From the NCBI GenBank assembly GCA_904063045.1, contig CAJFCJ010000005.1, forward strand, positions 1,581,167 to 1,645,166: DNA of 64,000 nucleotides, read 5' to 3'. The position numbers and the translations under genes are program-made. Source of the stretch: Dimorphilus gyrociliatus (taxonomy: Eukaryota; Annelida; Polychaeta; Dinophilidae). Of this stretch, positions 45,274 to 57,228 are shown piece by piece. Below the pieces are notes generated by a model. It searched no databases and was not told where the DNA came from. It saw nothing but the letters and a program-made list of their open reading frames with translations. Position 1 is the stretch's first letter. The number at the start of each line of letters is the position of its first letter.

Positions 45274-46840
45274 TTATTTAATATATTTTTTCTTGTTGAA
45301 ACACGATATAAAGAATCCATTTGTTACATCTGTCTTAGCTGATAATCTAATAAAGCAAGAAGCATCTGCTCTAGAAATATCGATAGTTGCTAATTCAAAT
45401 TTATCTTCAACTTCTTTGAGAACTTCACGAACGACACCTTCGTTCTCTACTTCATGTACTGAGCAAGTTGAATATACAACTTTTTCAACTTTGGGAAAAG
45501 ATAACGCCTTCAGTAGAATTTTCTTTTGGAAGGCAGCCAATTTTTCAAGACGTTCTTTTGAATCAGACTTATCATCGTTTGTCAATTCGTCCATTCTACT
45601 TACAATACCGGAGCCTGAACACGACGGATCACACAAAATATATTTCACATTAGAATATTTTTTATCTGCTGGATCTTCTTCCAGGAAGTCACCTAATTTC
45701 GGTTTAACGCAACTTATACCGGCTTTCATCAATTGAGTGTTCATTGTTGAGAATCTTTTCATATCTTTGTCAAATGCGTAGATAATGCTAAAGATAGATA
45801 TGCCTATATTATCTAACGGATACAATTAGATATTACCCTAAATACGATCATATAACCTTTCCTTTTCGCAAATTCTCTAGTTTTTAAAATGTAATTGTAA
45901 TATATAGCTATGGAAAGTATAGGTGAACAAATCGTATTTTTTGCTTGACAATCGATTATTTACCCTTTGTCTTTCATTATGGCTGCCAAGTGGGATGTTT
46001 TGTTTCCTGGAGCCGCACAACAATCAATTACATGACTTCCAGCCGGAGGGGATAAAACAAATGCTGGAATGCAGCTAGCTTTATCCTGAATAATCAGATG
46101 TCCTGTTTCATACAGAATATGATCATGTAGATCGGTCGAACCAGGAAATATTAATAAATTTTCTACATAAATATCTCTTGTAAATTCTTTAGATTTAAGA
46201 GATTTTACTGATTTTATAAAACTGAAAATAAATTATTTCAATTAATATATAAAATAAAATATATAAACATTTCTACTATACTTTTCATAACTATCCGATT
46301 GTTGAAAGATAAACTTGTATCCGTCCCTTTGAAAGTGCTTCATAACTTCTTCATTAGTAGTTTTCAAGGTATTAACTCTTATATATTTCGGTAGGGAAAT
46401 ACTTTTAGTACTAGATTTCAAAAGCTCTTTATTCGATGAAACATTTTTTTTCACTTTTATCCTGGCTAATTGAGCTTTCAATGATGCCTTATGTTTAAGG
46501 ACAGCATCCTTTAGTTTGCCCTTTGCTAATCCTCTTCCAAAAAGATAATCATATAGTACAACACGGCATAAATAAACTTCTGAGATAGACTTTTCATGCT
46601 TTTGAATATTTGTTTTGGTTGCTATTTCATCAAGAATTTCTCGATTCTTTAAAGTTTCGCACACGAGGGCATATAATGGTTTCTTTTTCTGAAATAATAG
46701 GCCAAAGTTTTATAATTTAAATATCTATTTCAAAGAGGAGTTACCTTGCATTCGCTATTCAGTACAAGATTCTTAACTGAACCTTTTTGTTGGTCTATTA
46801 ACTTTAAGATTCGTGCAGCCTCCTTATGAATGGGCGACAT
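45274..46840 (-). CDS. NSUN5: 28S rRNA (cytosine-C5) methyltransferase NSUN5
   Basis: Four exons (transcript order): 46840-46745, 46688-46282, 46221-45964 and 45787-45274, giving 424 residues (human about 429). It is an AdoMet-dependent m5C RNA methyltransferase acting on large-subunit rRNA in the nucleolus. The N-terminal part has YALVCETLKN and LYDYLFGRGLAKGKLKDAV. The RNA-binding linker is KYIRVNTLKTTNEEV. The AdoMet site is VIDCCAAPGNKTSHLAA. The two catalytic cysteines are in motif IV CDPSCSGSGIVSRMDEL and motif VI VVYSTCSVHEVENE. The C-terminus is NGFFISCFNKKK. All junction phases agree. Its start codon is 154 bp from the putative DCST1 start on the other strand, so the two probably share a bidirectional promoter. 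Confidence 0.93.
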
Positions 46841-46994
46841 TATAGGATTTTTAAAGTTGTGGACATTGGAATTTCAACGAACGATTTTCATTTATCAAAC
46901 AAAAGTTTGAAGAATCTGAATGAAATTTATAAGATTCAAAAAAATTCGGCGTTGCGATTCAACAATTCGAATATTTATCAATTGCTAGACTCAA

Positions 46995-49900
46995 ATGCCT
47001 TCTTTGAGCGATAAAATAGAATCTTGCCTTTACCGTTTGTAACAAATTCAATCAAGTATTTTACAATTTGCTATATTTAACTATTTTCTAACTATAAGAG
47101 ATTCAAAGGTACTTGAAAGCCGCTTGGCCGCTCTGGTACAAAATTCTAACAAGTCAATCGCACGAATATCGTTTAATAAAAGCTTTATTAGGGTTTCCTT
47201 TTGGAATATGTCTGGCAACTGGTACATATATATATATATATATTTTAATAGTATATCTTCAAAATACAACTTTTACAATAATTACTTGTTTTTTGTTGTT
47301 CTTATAGCACTTCATTTTTTGATTTTTGTACAATTTAAATTACCTATTGGTTTATCGTTAGCAATTAGTTTTATCTACTTTAGTTTTTTCTCTATCGGTT
47401 TCGCTTGTTCAACCAAAGTGAGATAAATGACATTACTACTATATTATACATAGTCTATTTCCCTTTATGTTTTATAAAAGTTGAGATGTACAATTTTTCT
47501 ACATTTTCCATTATTGGCTGGAAAGCATGGTCGAGCTTTTTTATTGGGTCTTGTTATGGCTGACATTTTAACAGCTCCAGTGGCTAATATTATGAAAAAT
47601 ACGGAACAGCAAATTGAATCTGTAAGATGTAATACAAATTTCATGAAAAATGTTACATCAGCAAAATTAGAGCATAAATTTTGGCCATTAAAGAAAGTTC
47701 TATCTAACATGGCTGTAAGTTTTATAACTAAAAATTAGAATTGAAAGAAATTCCAAACTATTTATCAGGAAGGTGTTGAATATCTAAAGAAATTTGGGAA
47801 ATTTGCGTTGAGTACTATTAAAGATATTATCGTTGCTGTACGGTATTCTTTATGAAAATACTTTAAAAACCAATATTTAAGTCTATAGACAATTTAGGTT
47901 GATTTAGGCAGTAGTGGAGAAACAAAACGAGAACCGCCCTCTTTAGAGGATATACAGAATAAAATTGGTAAAGATGGGGAAAATGTTGAAAAATATCTTA
48001 AAGAGAAGTCAAACAAATTCTGCGATGGTTGCATAAATTATCTTTGATATGATTTGTTTTTACGATACTTGTTCATTTTTAATAGATTTAAAGAAACAAA
48101 GAGACTTGGCATGTGAAACAATGTTTACTATGCTTCAGAAAGAATGCTTTCAATTTGGTCCACTGAAAATGGGATTTATGAGTCCCATCAGTCAGGTGTT
48201 ATGTAATAATATCAAAAGTAGCAGAGTATCTTGCCCAAATGGTAAACATAATATTTATAAAGTACCCAATACTATTAGCTCAATTTTAACAAAGGTATAA
48301 AGCCGTGCGGTTTAGAGAAAAGAACTCCAAACGGTTTGGGTACAACAACAAAGGGATACATGTTCTATTTGGGACGCCTTTCGAAAGACTCAATTGTTAA
48401 TGTTCTATATATATTAAAACATCCCAAGAAACTGTTTTATATAACTGGAAAATCTTTTTCTTTTATTAAAGATGTTATTGAGAGATTTATTCAAATTGTT
48501 GATATTTTAATAGGATTAGCGAATTTTATCTCTGCTATTCTATTTTTTCGAGTGGCCTATGGGTATAATAAAAATATATAGCTTATAAAAGCTCTTATAA
48601 TAACAATAAAAACTATTTAGGGCTAGAACCTATCAAAAAAGCTATCTAGAAGAAGATAAATTTGATAATATTTATATAACATCTTACTTTAAAGTTATAG
48701 ACGCCAGAAGATGGTTGCAAGTATATCTACAAACTCTTTTTTTGAAAGATACATTAGACAGAATGTATCAAAAATGACTATAATATTTCAGAAACGTCCA
48801 AAGCTTCTTCCATTGAAGAAGGAAGAGAGGAAAGACTTTAAAGAGTTGTTTAGCTTAAAGTTATCAAAACAAGAAAAGAATCGGATGGTAATTCGTATTT
48901 AATGTAAATTTATTTATACAATTCATAGGATTAAGATTAAATATTTCATAGATAATGGGTTGCGCAAGTCGAATTCCGATATTTTTATTGATTGGTTGTT
49001 TAGCTTATATAGATTTTGTACTTTTCACGGTTTCAAACGAAGTATATAAGTCTGGATCAGTAACCTTCACGTCGGAAGGTTTTCATATAATTCATACAAA
49101 AGTTGAAGGAAAGGGTTTTATGGCCGAAATGATGAATAAAATATTTAAACTATTCTCTGGCTATCATAAAATAGACGACATTTTTTCAACATCGTGTAAC
49201 ATTTTTTTCATTTATCTTATTAAAATCCTATGTTTTATTTATTACTTTTGTTGTAGCTTGCCTCTTTAAACCTACTCCTCCTAATTATCAACAATACAAA
49301 TCATGCATTTATAAAGTTGGTATTGTTGTTTATTTATTTATTATAATCTTATAAAACTTTTATTAATAAAAAACTTGAATAGTTAATTATTATTATCCTA
49401 CTGCATATGATTGACGCGTATATGCTAAGGTTTAAAAGGCTGATTTGCTCTTTCTTTCATCCAAAGGTTTAGAATTTTTCATTAATAACAAATCAAATAT
49501 TTAAAAAATAATCTTAAAAATTCTGTTAGAGAGAGAAAAAGAGGATTATTTGGCTTTATAATTATATTTTAAGAAAACGAGTTAAATGGCTAATTAAACA
49601 ACGTCACTATATAGCGAAGAGGGGTATGGACTTCCAGCTAAAAGTAATAAAAACTATCTTTTTTATGAAGAGTTTTAATACTTAACGAAAACTCCATAAT
49701 TATTATAATATCTAGGAGGAAAATCCCCTTATTAAATTTGTTCAAAATGAAGTTTTTTGTTTCAAACCCGTTGGTAATCGATGTATTGTTTGCGGGTAAG
49801 TGTAGTAATAAATTAGCGTATTATTTATTTTGTATCTTTATATCTATCTAATGGGTGCGCTTTGATAGAAAAAGAAAGAAATGTGCTACAGCGAAATGTC

Positions 49901-50077
49901 CGTACAAAGGATGTATTGCCTCCTACTGTGATGAATGTTGGATAGATATTAGGGTACGAAATATTTAGCATGCTTTTTATAACGTGACTAATCCGTGTCT
50001 TTGTCATTTAGAAAAAATGTTATATTTGTACAAGGTGGGATATAAGCGGTGAGGCGAGTGACTCTGGAACGAATTGA
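46995..50077 (+). CDS. DCST1: DC-STAMP domain-containing protein 1 (sneaky/SPE-49 family)
   Basis: Exons: tentative first 46995-47034, then 47099-47221, 47308-47417, 47481-47714, 47769-47837, 47898-48027, 48086-48241, 48316-48562, 48621-48720, 48792-48887, 48952-49195, 49257-49327, 49383-49466, 49530-49643, 49716-49795, 49869-49953 and 50012-50077; about 682 residues (human about 706). It is a multi-pass membrane protein with family blocks RLIKALLGFPFGICLATG, FPLLAGKHGRAFLLG, APVANIMKNTE, FDNIYITSYFKVIDARR and REKKRIIWLYNYILRKR. The C-terminus is a RING-like cysteine cluster: CIVCG, CATAKCPYKGC, YCDECW and CYIC. DCST1 proteins act in sperm at fertilisation. The N-terminal exon is uncertain because the frame at 47098 lacks an ATG; the rest is well supported. 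Confidence 0.9.
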
Positions 50078-50592
50078 AACAAAATAATAGATTCTTTTTG
50101 TGTTACGTAATAAAATGATTTTAATGCTGCATATGACGAATATATGTATATTTTTTATTCTTGCTCACATTATCATTATGGTGATAATACGACATATACA
50201 TATGCGACATAAAAGTGTCTATTTCTCATTATGCTGGCCCCCGTATATTACTATTAAAGTATACAGGAGTAGACAATTAATTTGAAAGTTTACAGATGAT
50301 CGATGTTGCTATAAATGTCATATGCTACAGATACAATATATAATGTATATTTAAGAAAGTACAGTATTAATGTATATATTACTTTTTTTGTTATCTATGA
50401 GTAGACTTTCATAATATATCTAAAGAAGTTGAATGAAGATAGATGTATAAGTAAATTTATAAATTTTACACGCAATTATCTCTCTGGTGTCAAAACCCCA
50501 TATTAAAGGCAATAAGACTACACAAATTATAGAGGCCATTATAATTATAGTTGGAAAATGTTTTCCAATTTCTTTTCAAGCACATTATTCAT
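50078..50592. other. 3' flanks of DCST1 and TMBIM (convergent)
   Basis: AT-rich, no coding exon seen. A repeated ATATG/CATAT composition near 50130-50210 is probably low complexity. Confidence 0.5.
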
Positions 50593-52921
50593 CTAATCTT
50601 TACCTCCAAATAGAGAAAGGATGAGGAGGAAAATATAAACTACATCTAAATAAATTTGGAGGGAAGCGTAAACGTATTCCTCCTCAGACAATTCATATTT
50701 ACGGCCTCCCATTAACATCTGGGTATCGTATGCCAGGAACTACAATAATACAAATAATAGAATTATTGTTAATTTATTATTGATTATTCTCTTAATTTAT
50801 CTTACCATAGTAAAGATTAGTGTTCCAAGACTTCCGTAAACCAGTTGTAAAATCTAAATGAAAATAAGAAGGATAAGTACTTTCCGTTATTTAAACTTTT
50901 ATTAATCTTACCCAGCGAGTTTTATTGTCAACTCCTACAGCATAGACTATCATTACTCCAAATCCGAATAGAAGAAACACAAGCAGCAATGAGAATAACA
51001 TCGAGCTGCATACTGTTATATCAAACTGAGAGGGGAAAACATAACGTTTAAAATAAACTTAAAAATCAAAAAGTTTATTAGGCAACGAACCTTCGTTTGC
51101 ATGGCAAAGATTGTTACAGCCAAGCAAACTACTGCGGCTATACCAAATGCAAACAATACAGCTTCGGCCTTATAGAAACTGGAAATAATTACAAAATATC
51201 AAGCAAATTAAAGAATATATATAGTATATAATTTTTGAAATATTTACCTGGATATCATTGCTGCCATATATGAAAATGCTAAAGTCTATTGGTATGAAAG
51301 TGTTTTATGTCAAAACAGAGAAAAAAATGTATGTATTTGAACTTACAAATATCCCCAGCGTAATAAAGTTAGTAGGATACGATCTTCTTACTTTTGGACA
51401 ACAGATCAGTGTTATATAGGTCACAAGGAAAACGCCACTGAATAAATGAATGAAATATTTAGCACATATCAAAAATAAAATATTAAAAATAACTTACTAA
51501 GAGACGAAATATACAGCACGATGTTCTTTAACCCATAGACGAGTTGGGGTGCTAAAAATTTATTAAGAAAATTGAATAATTTATAAAAATTTATTATAAA
51601 ATAGTTACTGTAAAACAAAGAAAGCCACAAAGGCGGCGGTAACTGAAAGTTGAGTGAAGAGAATCAAGTATACTTTTCTAATAAAACTTCTTCTGATGTT
51701 TTTATCGGAGAAAGAGTTTCCTGTGAACCTAGTTTCGGTTCCAGCATTATTTTCATCTTTCCACCCTTCCCCTGTTCCTGGACCTAAAAAAAGAAATAAG
51801 TTATATTAATTAAAGAGTTGTATTCATACATATTCATGATGTAATTTCAAAGTAGCAATAAAATACTTTAATTAAATGAGAGTCATTCCGAAAAATTCAT
51901 TTAAATATCTAAGAATCATGGTTTTTTGTATAATGTCAATAAATGAGGCGTATTAGCTGTCATTGAGGAATGCTTACTATAAAATTATATTAATTGACAT
52001 TCGAAAGACATATTCAAAAACGAAAATACAAGTGAAAGGATATGAAACGTATTACTTAGACATTACTTCCTAAATTAATAGGACAAAGATAAGCGATAAG
52101 AATATGAAAAAGAGACAAATAATATTTATATTCAAACTCCCAATAATATTAACAAAGCCTGTCGGTTGAAATCAAGTCAGACTATTAACCTGTTTGATTT
52201 TCATTAGGATAATTCTCTTCCCAAGCTGGATAGGAAAAAATTGGTAATAACATGTATGAAGGGGAAAGAAAACAATGCGTTTTAAGGCGTCTAGGAAATT
52301 TAATAAGATAGTAGTTTTTTTAATATACAAAATCGAAATTAAGATCTGATAGCTTCTCACCTGCACTGGTTAATCGAACAGTATCTGCAGACGAGAGAAT
52401 AAGGCTTAAATACTTAAAAAAAGTCACACACATTAATAAAATAGAGTACAGAAAACACTCTAAGAAGCATAAAGAATATACTGATATTGTTTAAAATAAT
52501 ATAAAGTTGAGTTTAAGAGAAAAAGTCGTTTCAAGTAAAAAGATAACCCACAAAATTTAGATTACTGATCAGGGTTCGTGCAATAACACCATACCTTGAG
52601 GAACTCTATTCGAATCAGGTTCTGTGTGAACATGGGCGAGAGTTTGTTCACAATTAATTATATTTAATATAATCATATGTATACTGTATATATATATATG
52701 TTTAATAAATGATACTAATAATTTATTCAACCGTTTTCAATTGAATATTTTTTGTGTTTTCGCCCATTTATGATGGTTTTATGCGCTTCTTAGTACAACC
52801 ATTATTATTTACCTGCACTGTAAGGCGGGGGATCAACATTACCGCCCTGTGGAGGGTAAACCGGTTGAGGTGGTGCATTACCAGCTCCATAATTTGTTTG
52901 ATAATTTGAGTTGTACGCCAT
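50593..52921 (-). CDS. GRINA: TMBIM/Lifeguard (GRINA-like) Bax-inhibitor family membrane protein
   Basis: Exons (transcript order): 52921-52813, micro-exons 52621-52595, 52384-52361 and 52225-52190, then 51783-51609, 51551-51498, 51437-51347, 51285-51248, 51178-51091, 51025-50912, 50853-50806 and 50739-50593; 316 residues if all are included. The N-terminus is Pro/Tyr/Asn-rich (YNSNYQTNYG, then QPVYPPQGG). A seven-helix Bax inhibitor-1 fold follows: IRKVYLILFTQLSVTAAF, LVTYITLICCPKVRRSYP, NFITLGIFTLAFSYM, ILQLVYGSLGTLIFTMF, LAYDTQMLMGG and YIFLLILSLFGGKD. These proteins sit in Golgi/ER membranes and influence calcium and apoptosis. The symbol is by similarity; it could be another Lifeguard paralogue. 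Confidence 0.9.
52190..52621 (-). other. GRINA: Cluster of three phase-symmetric micro-exons in TMBIM
   Basis: Micro-exons of 27 nt (52595-52621), 24 nt (52361-52384) and 36 nt (52190-52225) each have AG and GT borders and enter and leave in phase 1. They add short segments (EPDSNRVPQ, DTVRLTSA, AWEENYPNENQT) to the cytosolic N-terminus. Any combination keeps frame. Confidence 0.6.
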
Positions 52922-53285
52922 TGTTGTCCTGTTTTAAAACAATTCAATTCTAAGAAATGGTTCGATATGGTTTTCAATAGCAGGAAACACGAAATCAACT
53001 ACAATCTTGATAAGCAACAATTTTAAATTAAAAATTAGCTGTTTCTTAGTTGTATTATTTATCCTTCAAAATATAATGTCAAAATAAACTAAAATCTAGT
53101 ACAGTACTAGTTTCAGGGTGGTTAAATCCTGGAATGGACTAAGAATAATGTGCTCACGTGATATTATTTTTCACGATCGCTTATTGGATGCCTTCACAGG
53201 AAATATCGCATTTCAGTACTGCCATCTTGTGACGTATTTTAATAGGGAAGTAATAGTTATTGCTAAATGGGAGGGAAATATTTAT

Positions 53286-56200
53286 TCATTTTTTGAAAAC
53301 CGGTATGGTTAGAAAGTCTCGTGCAATTAGAGCATTTATAGAACAATCTTTTAGTTCTTTTTGAGCTTCATCCAATAAAACCTTAACGCTTACTTCTCCT
53401 TCCTGTTAAAGAAAGAATAAATTTTGCAATTCTCACAAAATAATTCATTGATAGTTGTTTTAAAAATAAATAAACTTAAATAATCTTACTTCTGCGGCTT
53501 CTATTGTTTTGTAACGTTGACTAAAATGAGTGAGAACAAGATTTTTTACTTGACATTCTTTAGCGAAATCAGCTGCCATTTTTGGAGTCGAGTGCCCTTT
53601 TTCAATAGCATTCTCCTTCATACTATTCTCTAAAGTTGATTCGTGAACTAGATAATCCGAACCAAAGCATAGGTGTTTCATTTTATAACTACCACACGAA
53701 TCCCCCATAATTGACACCTTCCGCCCAGGTTGTTCAGGACTAATTACGTCAGAAGGATTAATCTATTACAATAGTTATAAGAATGACAAGTTTCGTAAGA
53801 GACGTTTTAATATGAACTTAACCACTGTATTATCAGGACAGACTATAGGCTTTCCCTGTTTCAAGTGCCCGTACAATGGTCCTGGCTTTATTCCCTTTTC
53901 TTTTAAATATTCAACATTCAATCTGAAAGAAGGTCATTAACACCTTTAAAATATTTATTCCGTTTTACATGTTCCAAATTCACATACTTTCCTGGTAGGG
54001 GTTTCTCATCTATTACGTAACCAAACGAGGGAATTCGATGTTCCAATGGTCCAGCTTTGATAATTAAATTTTCCGTTTCGCAACTAAATTAAGAATAAAA
54101 AAAAAAATTTTTCAATGTTTTTGTTTTGTTGAAATTTTAACCCTATTTACATATGCCAAATTCCGTCGCTATCCGCCGAAATTTGTCGGCCATTGTTAAC
54201 TTCGTTGGGATGTAGTGGAGAATCTGATCTCTCAAAGAAATCGACATTCCATACCTTGAATATTAAAACACAACTATTAAACGATTCAATTAGCAGTTTA
54301 AATAGGACTATACACAATATTACAATATTTAAAAGAATTCGACGATCAATTGTTGTTATTGAACGAGAAGCAGTAGACTATTGATTTTCAGAGAGAACCT
54401 ACCATACCGTATTAGTTCTACGAATATATATATATTTACAGATATGTCATCCAGATATGCATCTCTCTCTGGTAATAATTCAACTAGTCCGGGGCTAGAT
54501 CAGAATAAGAGGAGATCCGATTCAATCAGATCTAGCGTAGTCTTCGATAACTCAGGGTTCGATAGCATTTGCGAAGATTCTTCAAGATCAAATGAAAATG
54601 ATACGGTTTTGCAAGGTTGGATAAGATTTCGAGAAGATGTAAGAACCAAAATGGAAGCAGCTAAATACGAAATAGACGAAAGAAGGAGAATAGTCGAATC
54701 TTCGATTATTGACTATTCAAATATGCTTCATAAAAGAGTAGATGAGTTCGGAAATGACTGTATAAAGGTATACCATTTTTCTGATTTATACTTAAATATT
54801 TCCAAGTTAGAGAGACTGTTTCATTCTCTTTAGAAAGCTGACAACATTATTAGAACCCTGGAATATTCGTCTGACGGTAAGGATAAAATTGTTCCAAGCA
54901 TACCGCCTGCACCCAACACTGTACCCATTAAATTTGAAACACCTGGAGATTTTCATGGACGATTAAAGAATGCATTTGGCGATTTAACAAACTCTGTTCC
55001 TAAAATTCGAAAGAGGTTGATAGCTGAGAGTGAAGAAGTGGCATCGATGGATGCTTATGTCTCTACTAAAGACAGTAAACAGTGCGCAATTTCCGATGTT
55101 GCATCGTCCAGAGATGCCATAGCAACAACCGATCGTAATAATAAGACAGTAAAAATTTTCTCCAAAGGTGGACGACTATTGTCCATATTAAACCAAAAAA
55201 TAATACGACTACCTGAGTATGTTACTGCTATAACAATAGAAGAGCAAAGCTATTTTTTCGTGACAGATACGGGTAACTGTAAAATACGAATATTCGATAC
55301 GGAAAATTTTATGCATGTAGGAGATTTTGCAACTCAAATTGAAAAACCCGGATCCTGTTGCTTTTCGAAATGGAATGAGCGAGTTTTAGTACTTGATTTA
55401 TCTTTTAAAACAATTAATTGTTTTTCATTTACTGGCCAACGAGAATATTCCGTTCCATCTCATCTAAATGATCCCGCTTATATTAATTGTTCCTTAAATG
55501 GAATAGTAGTTATATCGGATTGGAAAAATAACAAATTACATATGTATAATAGAAAATTGTCAATAGTTAAAACCTTTGATAATAAAGGTATACATCCTGG
55601 ACAATTGGATAGACCTTTTGGAGTCATTTTCGACAAGTATGATAACTTACTAGTTGCTGATAAAAACAATAAAAGAATACAGGCTTTCGACGAAGAAGGT
55701 GAATTAAGAAAGATTATTATTAAATTTAAAAAACTGGATCAACCAAGATTAGTTATGGCTATTACTTTAAACTCGGACGACGACTTGATTACGGCTGATC
55801 ATCAAGGGAAGATTATGACATTTAGATACTTGACTAATTCCATGGAATTTTGTGGATCGCGGGAAGAATCTGATGAGTTTGAATCACCATTAACTGCAAG
55901 GAGCCCCAGATTTGGGAATTATGAAGCCCTAAAAGATGCCGATAGTGCTAGTTTATTGTAGACAAAGCTTTTCCTCTCACAATGTTTTGTTTGTTGTTCG
56001 CTTGTTTATGTTTGTAAAATAAATATTAAATATTTACCTTTTTTTGCCAAGAATCTGGAATTAATTCATGTACAACAAAATCAAATCCTAGTTGACTTTG
56101 TGAAAGACTCAATGAGATTCTTAACATTGCCCTTAATCCAACGGGTCCATAAATTTCAACAACACGTTTTATCTCATTTTCTGTTTGTGATTTTTTGTCG

Positions 56201-56491
56201 TGTTGACTCATAGTTGAAAGGAAACCGGACAAACCATAGCAATGATCACCATGCAAATGAGTTATGAAAATTTTGGATATTCTACCGGGTTTTACTGTAC
56301 TTTTCATGCATTGTATTTGGGAGCCTTCTCCGCAATCGATCATGAAATGAGATCCATCTGGGGTTTTTTCTGATTAAAGTCAAAAAGAGTATTTCTATAC
56401 GTTAAATACCTGAGTGCCTAAAAATGATGCAAGAACATCCTCTTGTCGGCATTGGGTAAGCAGAAGAAGTACCCAAAAATATAATTTCCAT
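53286..56491 (-). CDS. ELAC1: tRNase Z, short form
   Basis: Seven exons (transcript order): 56491-56410, 56357-56038, 54254-54151, 54083-53988, 53922-53823, 53762-53490 and 53402-53286, giving 363 residues, the same as human ELAC1. It is a zinc metallo-beta-lactamase endonuclease that cuts the 3' trailer of precursor tRNAs. The start is MEIIFLGTSSAYPMPTRG. The Zn-binding motif is FITHLHGDHCYGLSG. Other blocks are IEYGPVGLR-like EIYGPVGLRAML, LEHRIPSFGYVIDEK, GPLYGHLKQGKP, IMGDSC, DYLVHESTLENSMKE, KGHSTPKMAADFAKEC and LVLTHFSQRYK. The second intron (56037-54255, 1.8 kb) hosts an NHL-repeat gene on the opposite strand. Confidence 0.93.
54444..55961 (+). CDS. NHL-repeat protein nested in an ELAC1 intron
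   Basis: Two exons, 54444-54767 and 54834-55961, 483 residues. The ATG at 54444 follows a clear acceptor (TTTACAG), so a 5' untranslated exon probably lies upstream. The N-terminal part is Ser/Asp-rich and then helical (QGWIRFREDVRTKMEAAKYE). From about residue 170 there are NHL-type beta-propeller repeats: DAIATTDRNNKTVKIFSKGG, FFVTDTGNCKIRIFD, VVISDWKNNKLHMYN, GQLDRPFGVIFDKYD and LLVADKNNKRIQAFDEEGEL. NHL propellers occur in TRIM2/3/71 and related proteins and bind RNA or protein. Here I see no RING or B-box, so it is an NHL-only protein. Strand is opposite to the host gene. Confidence 0.85.
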
Positions 56492-56818
56492 AACTCTGAT
56501 AGTTTCTAGATATCATGCAATAACAGTTTTTCGTCTGCTAAACCAACTTAGACTGGAGATGGCGTTGTGTCCTATGAACAAAAATAAGACATTTCGCGGC
56601 AAAGAGGTAATTGATTGCGTAATAATGGGTGTTATAGATTCTAGCACCTCTTCCAATCGTATGAGATGTCAGGGTTGTCTGAGGGTTTTTGCAACAAATC
56701 GACGGGACTCCATTGAATAAAAATGAAAAGTTTTTCAAGAAGACCCTGCTAACGATCGTCTGGATGGATTATTTAAAAGGAATGTTCGGATTGATCGTTT
56801 ATCAGTCGAACTTTAGCT

Positions 56819-57142
56819 ATGTATCAAGAATTCGACTTTAAAACAACTATGGGTTTAGATGATTTATGGATTCAAAACATGCGAAAATTAGAGGCAGGAG
56901 AGCTATTGAAAATGTTCTTTCTACTTCGAACTGAACACGAACAACTGGTAAGAGTTGAAAAGGATATGGAAAGTCGAGTTAGAGCTCATACTGTATCATC
57001 GTTAACGGCGGGCAAATCTTACGGCGAATTGGTTCCAACTCAACTATATTGCGATTACGGGGAAGTTTTAAAAGAACGCGAAATATTGGAGGAAGCTCTC
57101 AAGTGTTGCGGAGAGGAGATGTCTACCAGATCCTACATCTAA
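56819..57142 (+). CDS. Small coiled-coil protein, unknown family (107 aa)
   Basis: Single exon, ATG 56819 to TAA 57142. It begins MYQEFDFKTTMGLDDLWIQ and is rich in Glu, Leu, Arg and Lys, with helix-forming stretches KLEAGELLKMFFLLRTEHEQ and EVLKEREILEEALKCCGEE. No signal peptide or membrane segment. It sits 327 bp from the divergent ELAC1 start and ends 86 bp from the convergent glutamate receptor gene. I could not assign a family; the composition looks coding. Confidence 0.6.
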   Translation: MYQEFDFKTTMGLDDLWIQNMRKLEAGELLKMFFLLRTEHEQLVRVEKDMESRVRAHTVSSLTAGKSYGELVPTQLYCDYGEVLKEREILEEALKCCGEEMSTRSYI

Positions 57143-57228
57143 CTATGGCAACGACGAATGGATGGAATTTACACTAATAGATATAGATATCTTTATATTT
57201 GAAAAAAGTTTTAGCTTTTCTCTTTTTA

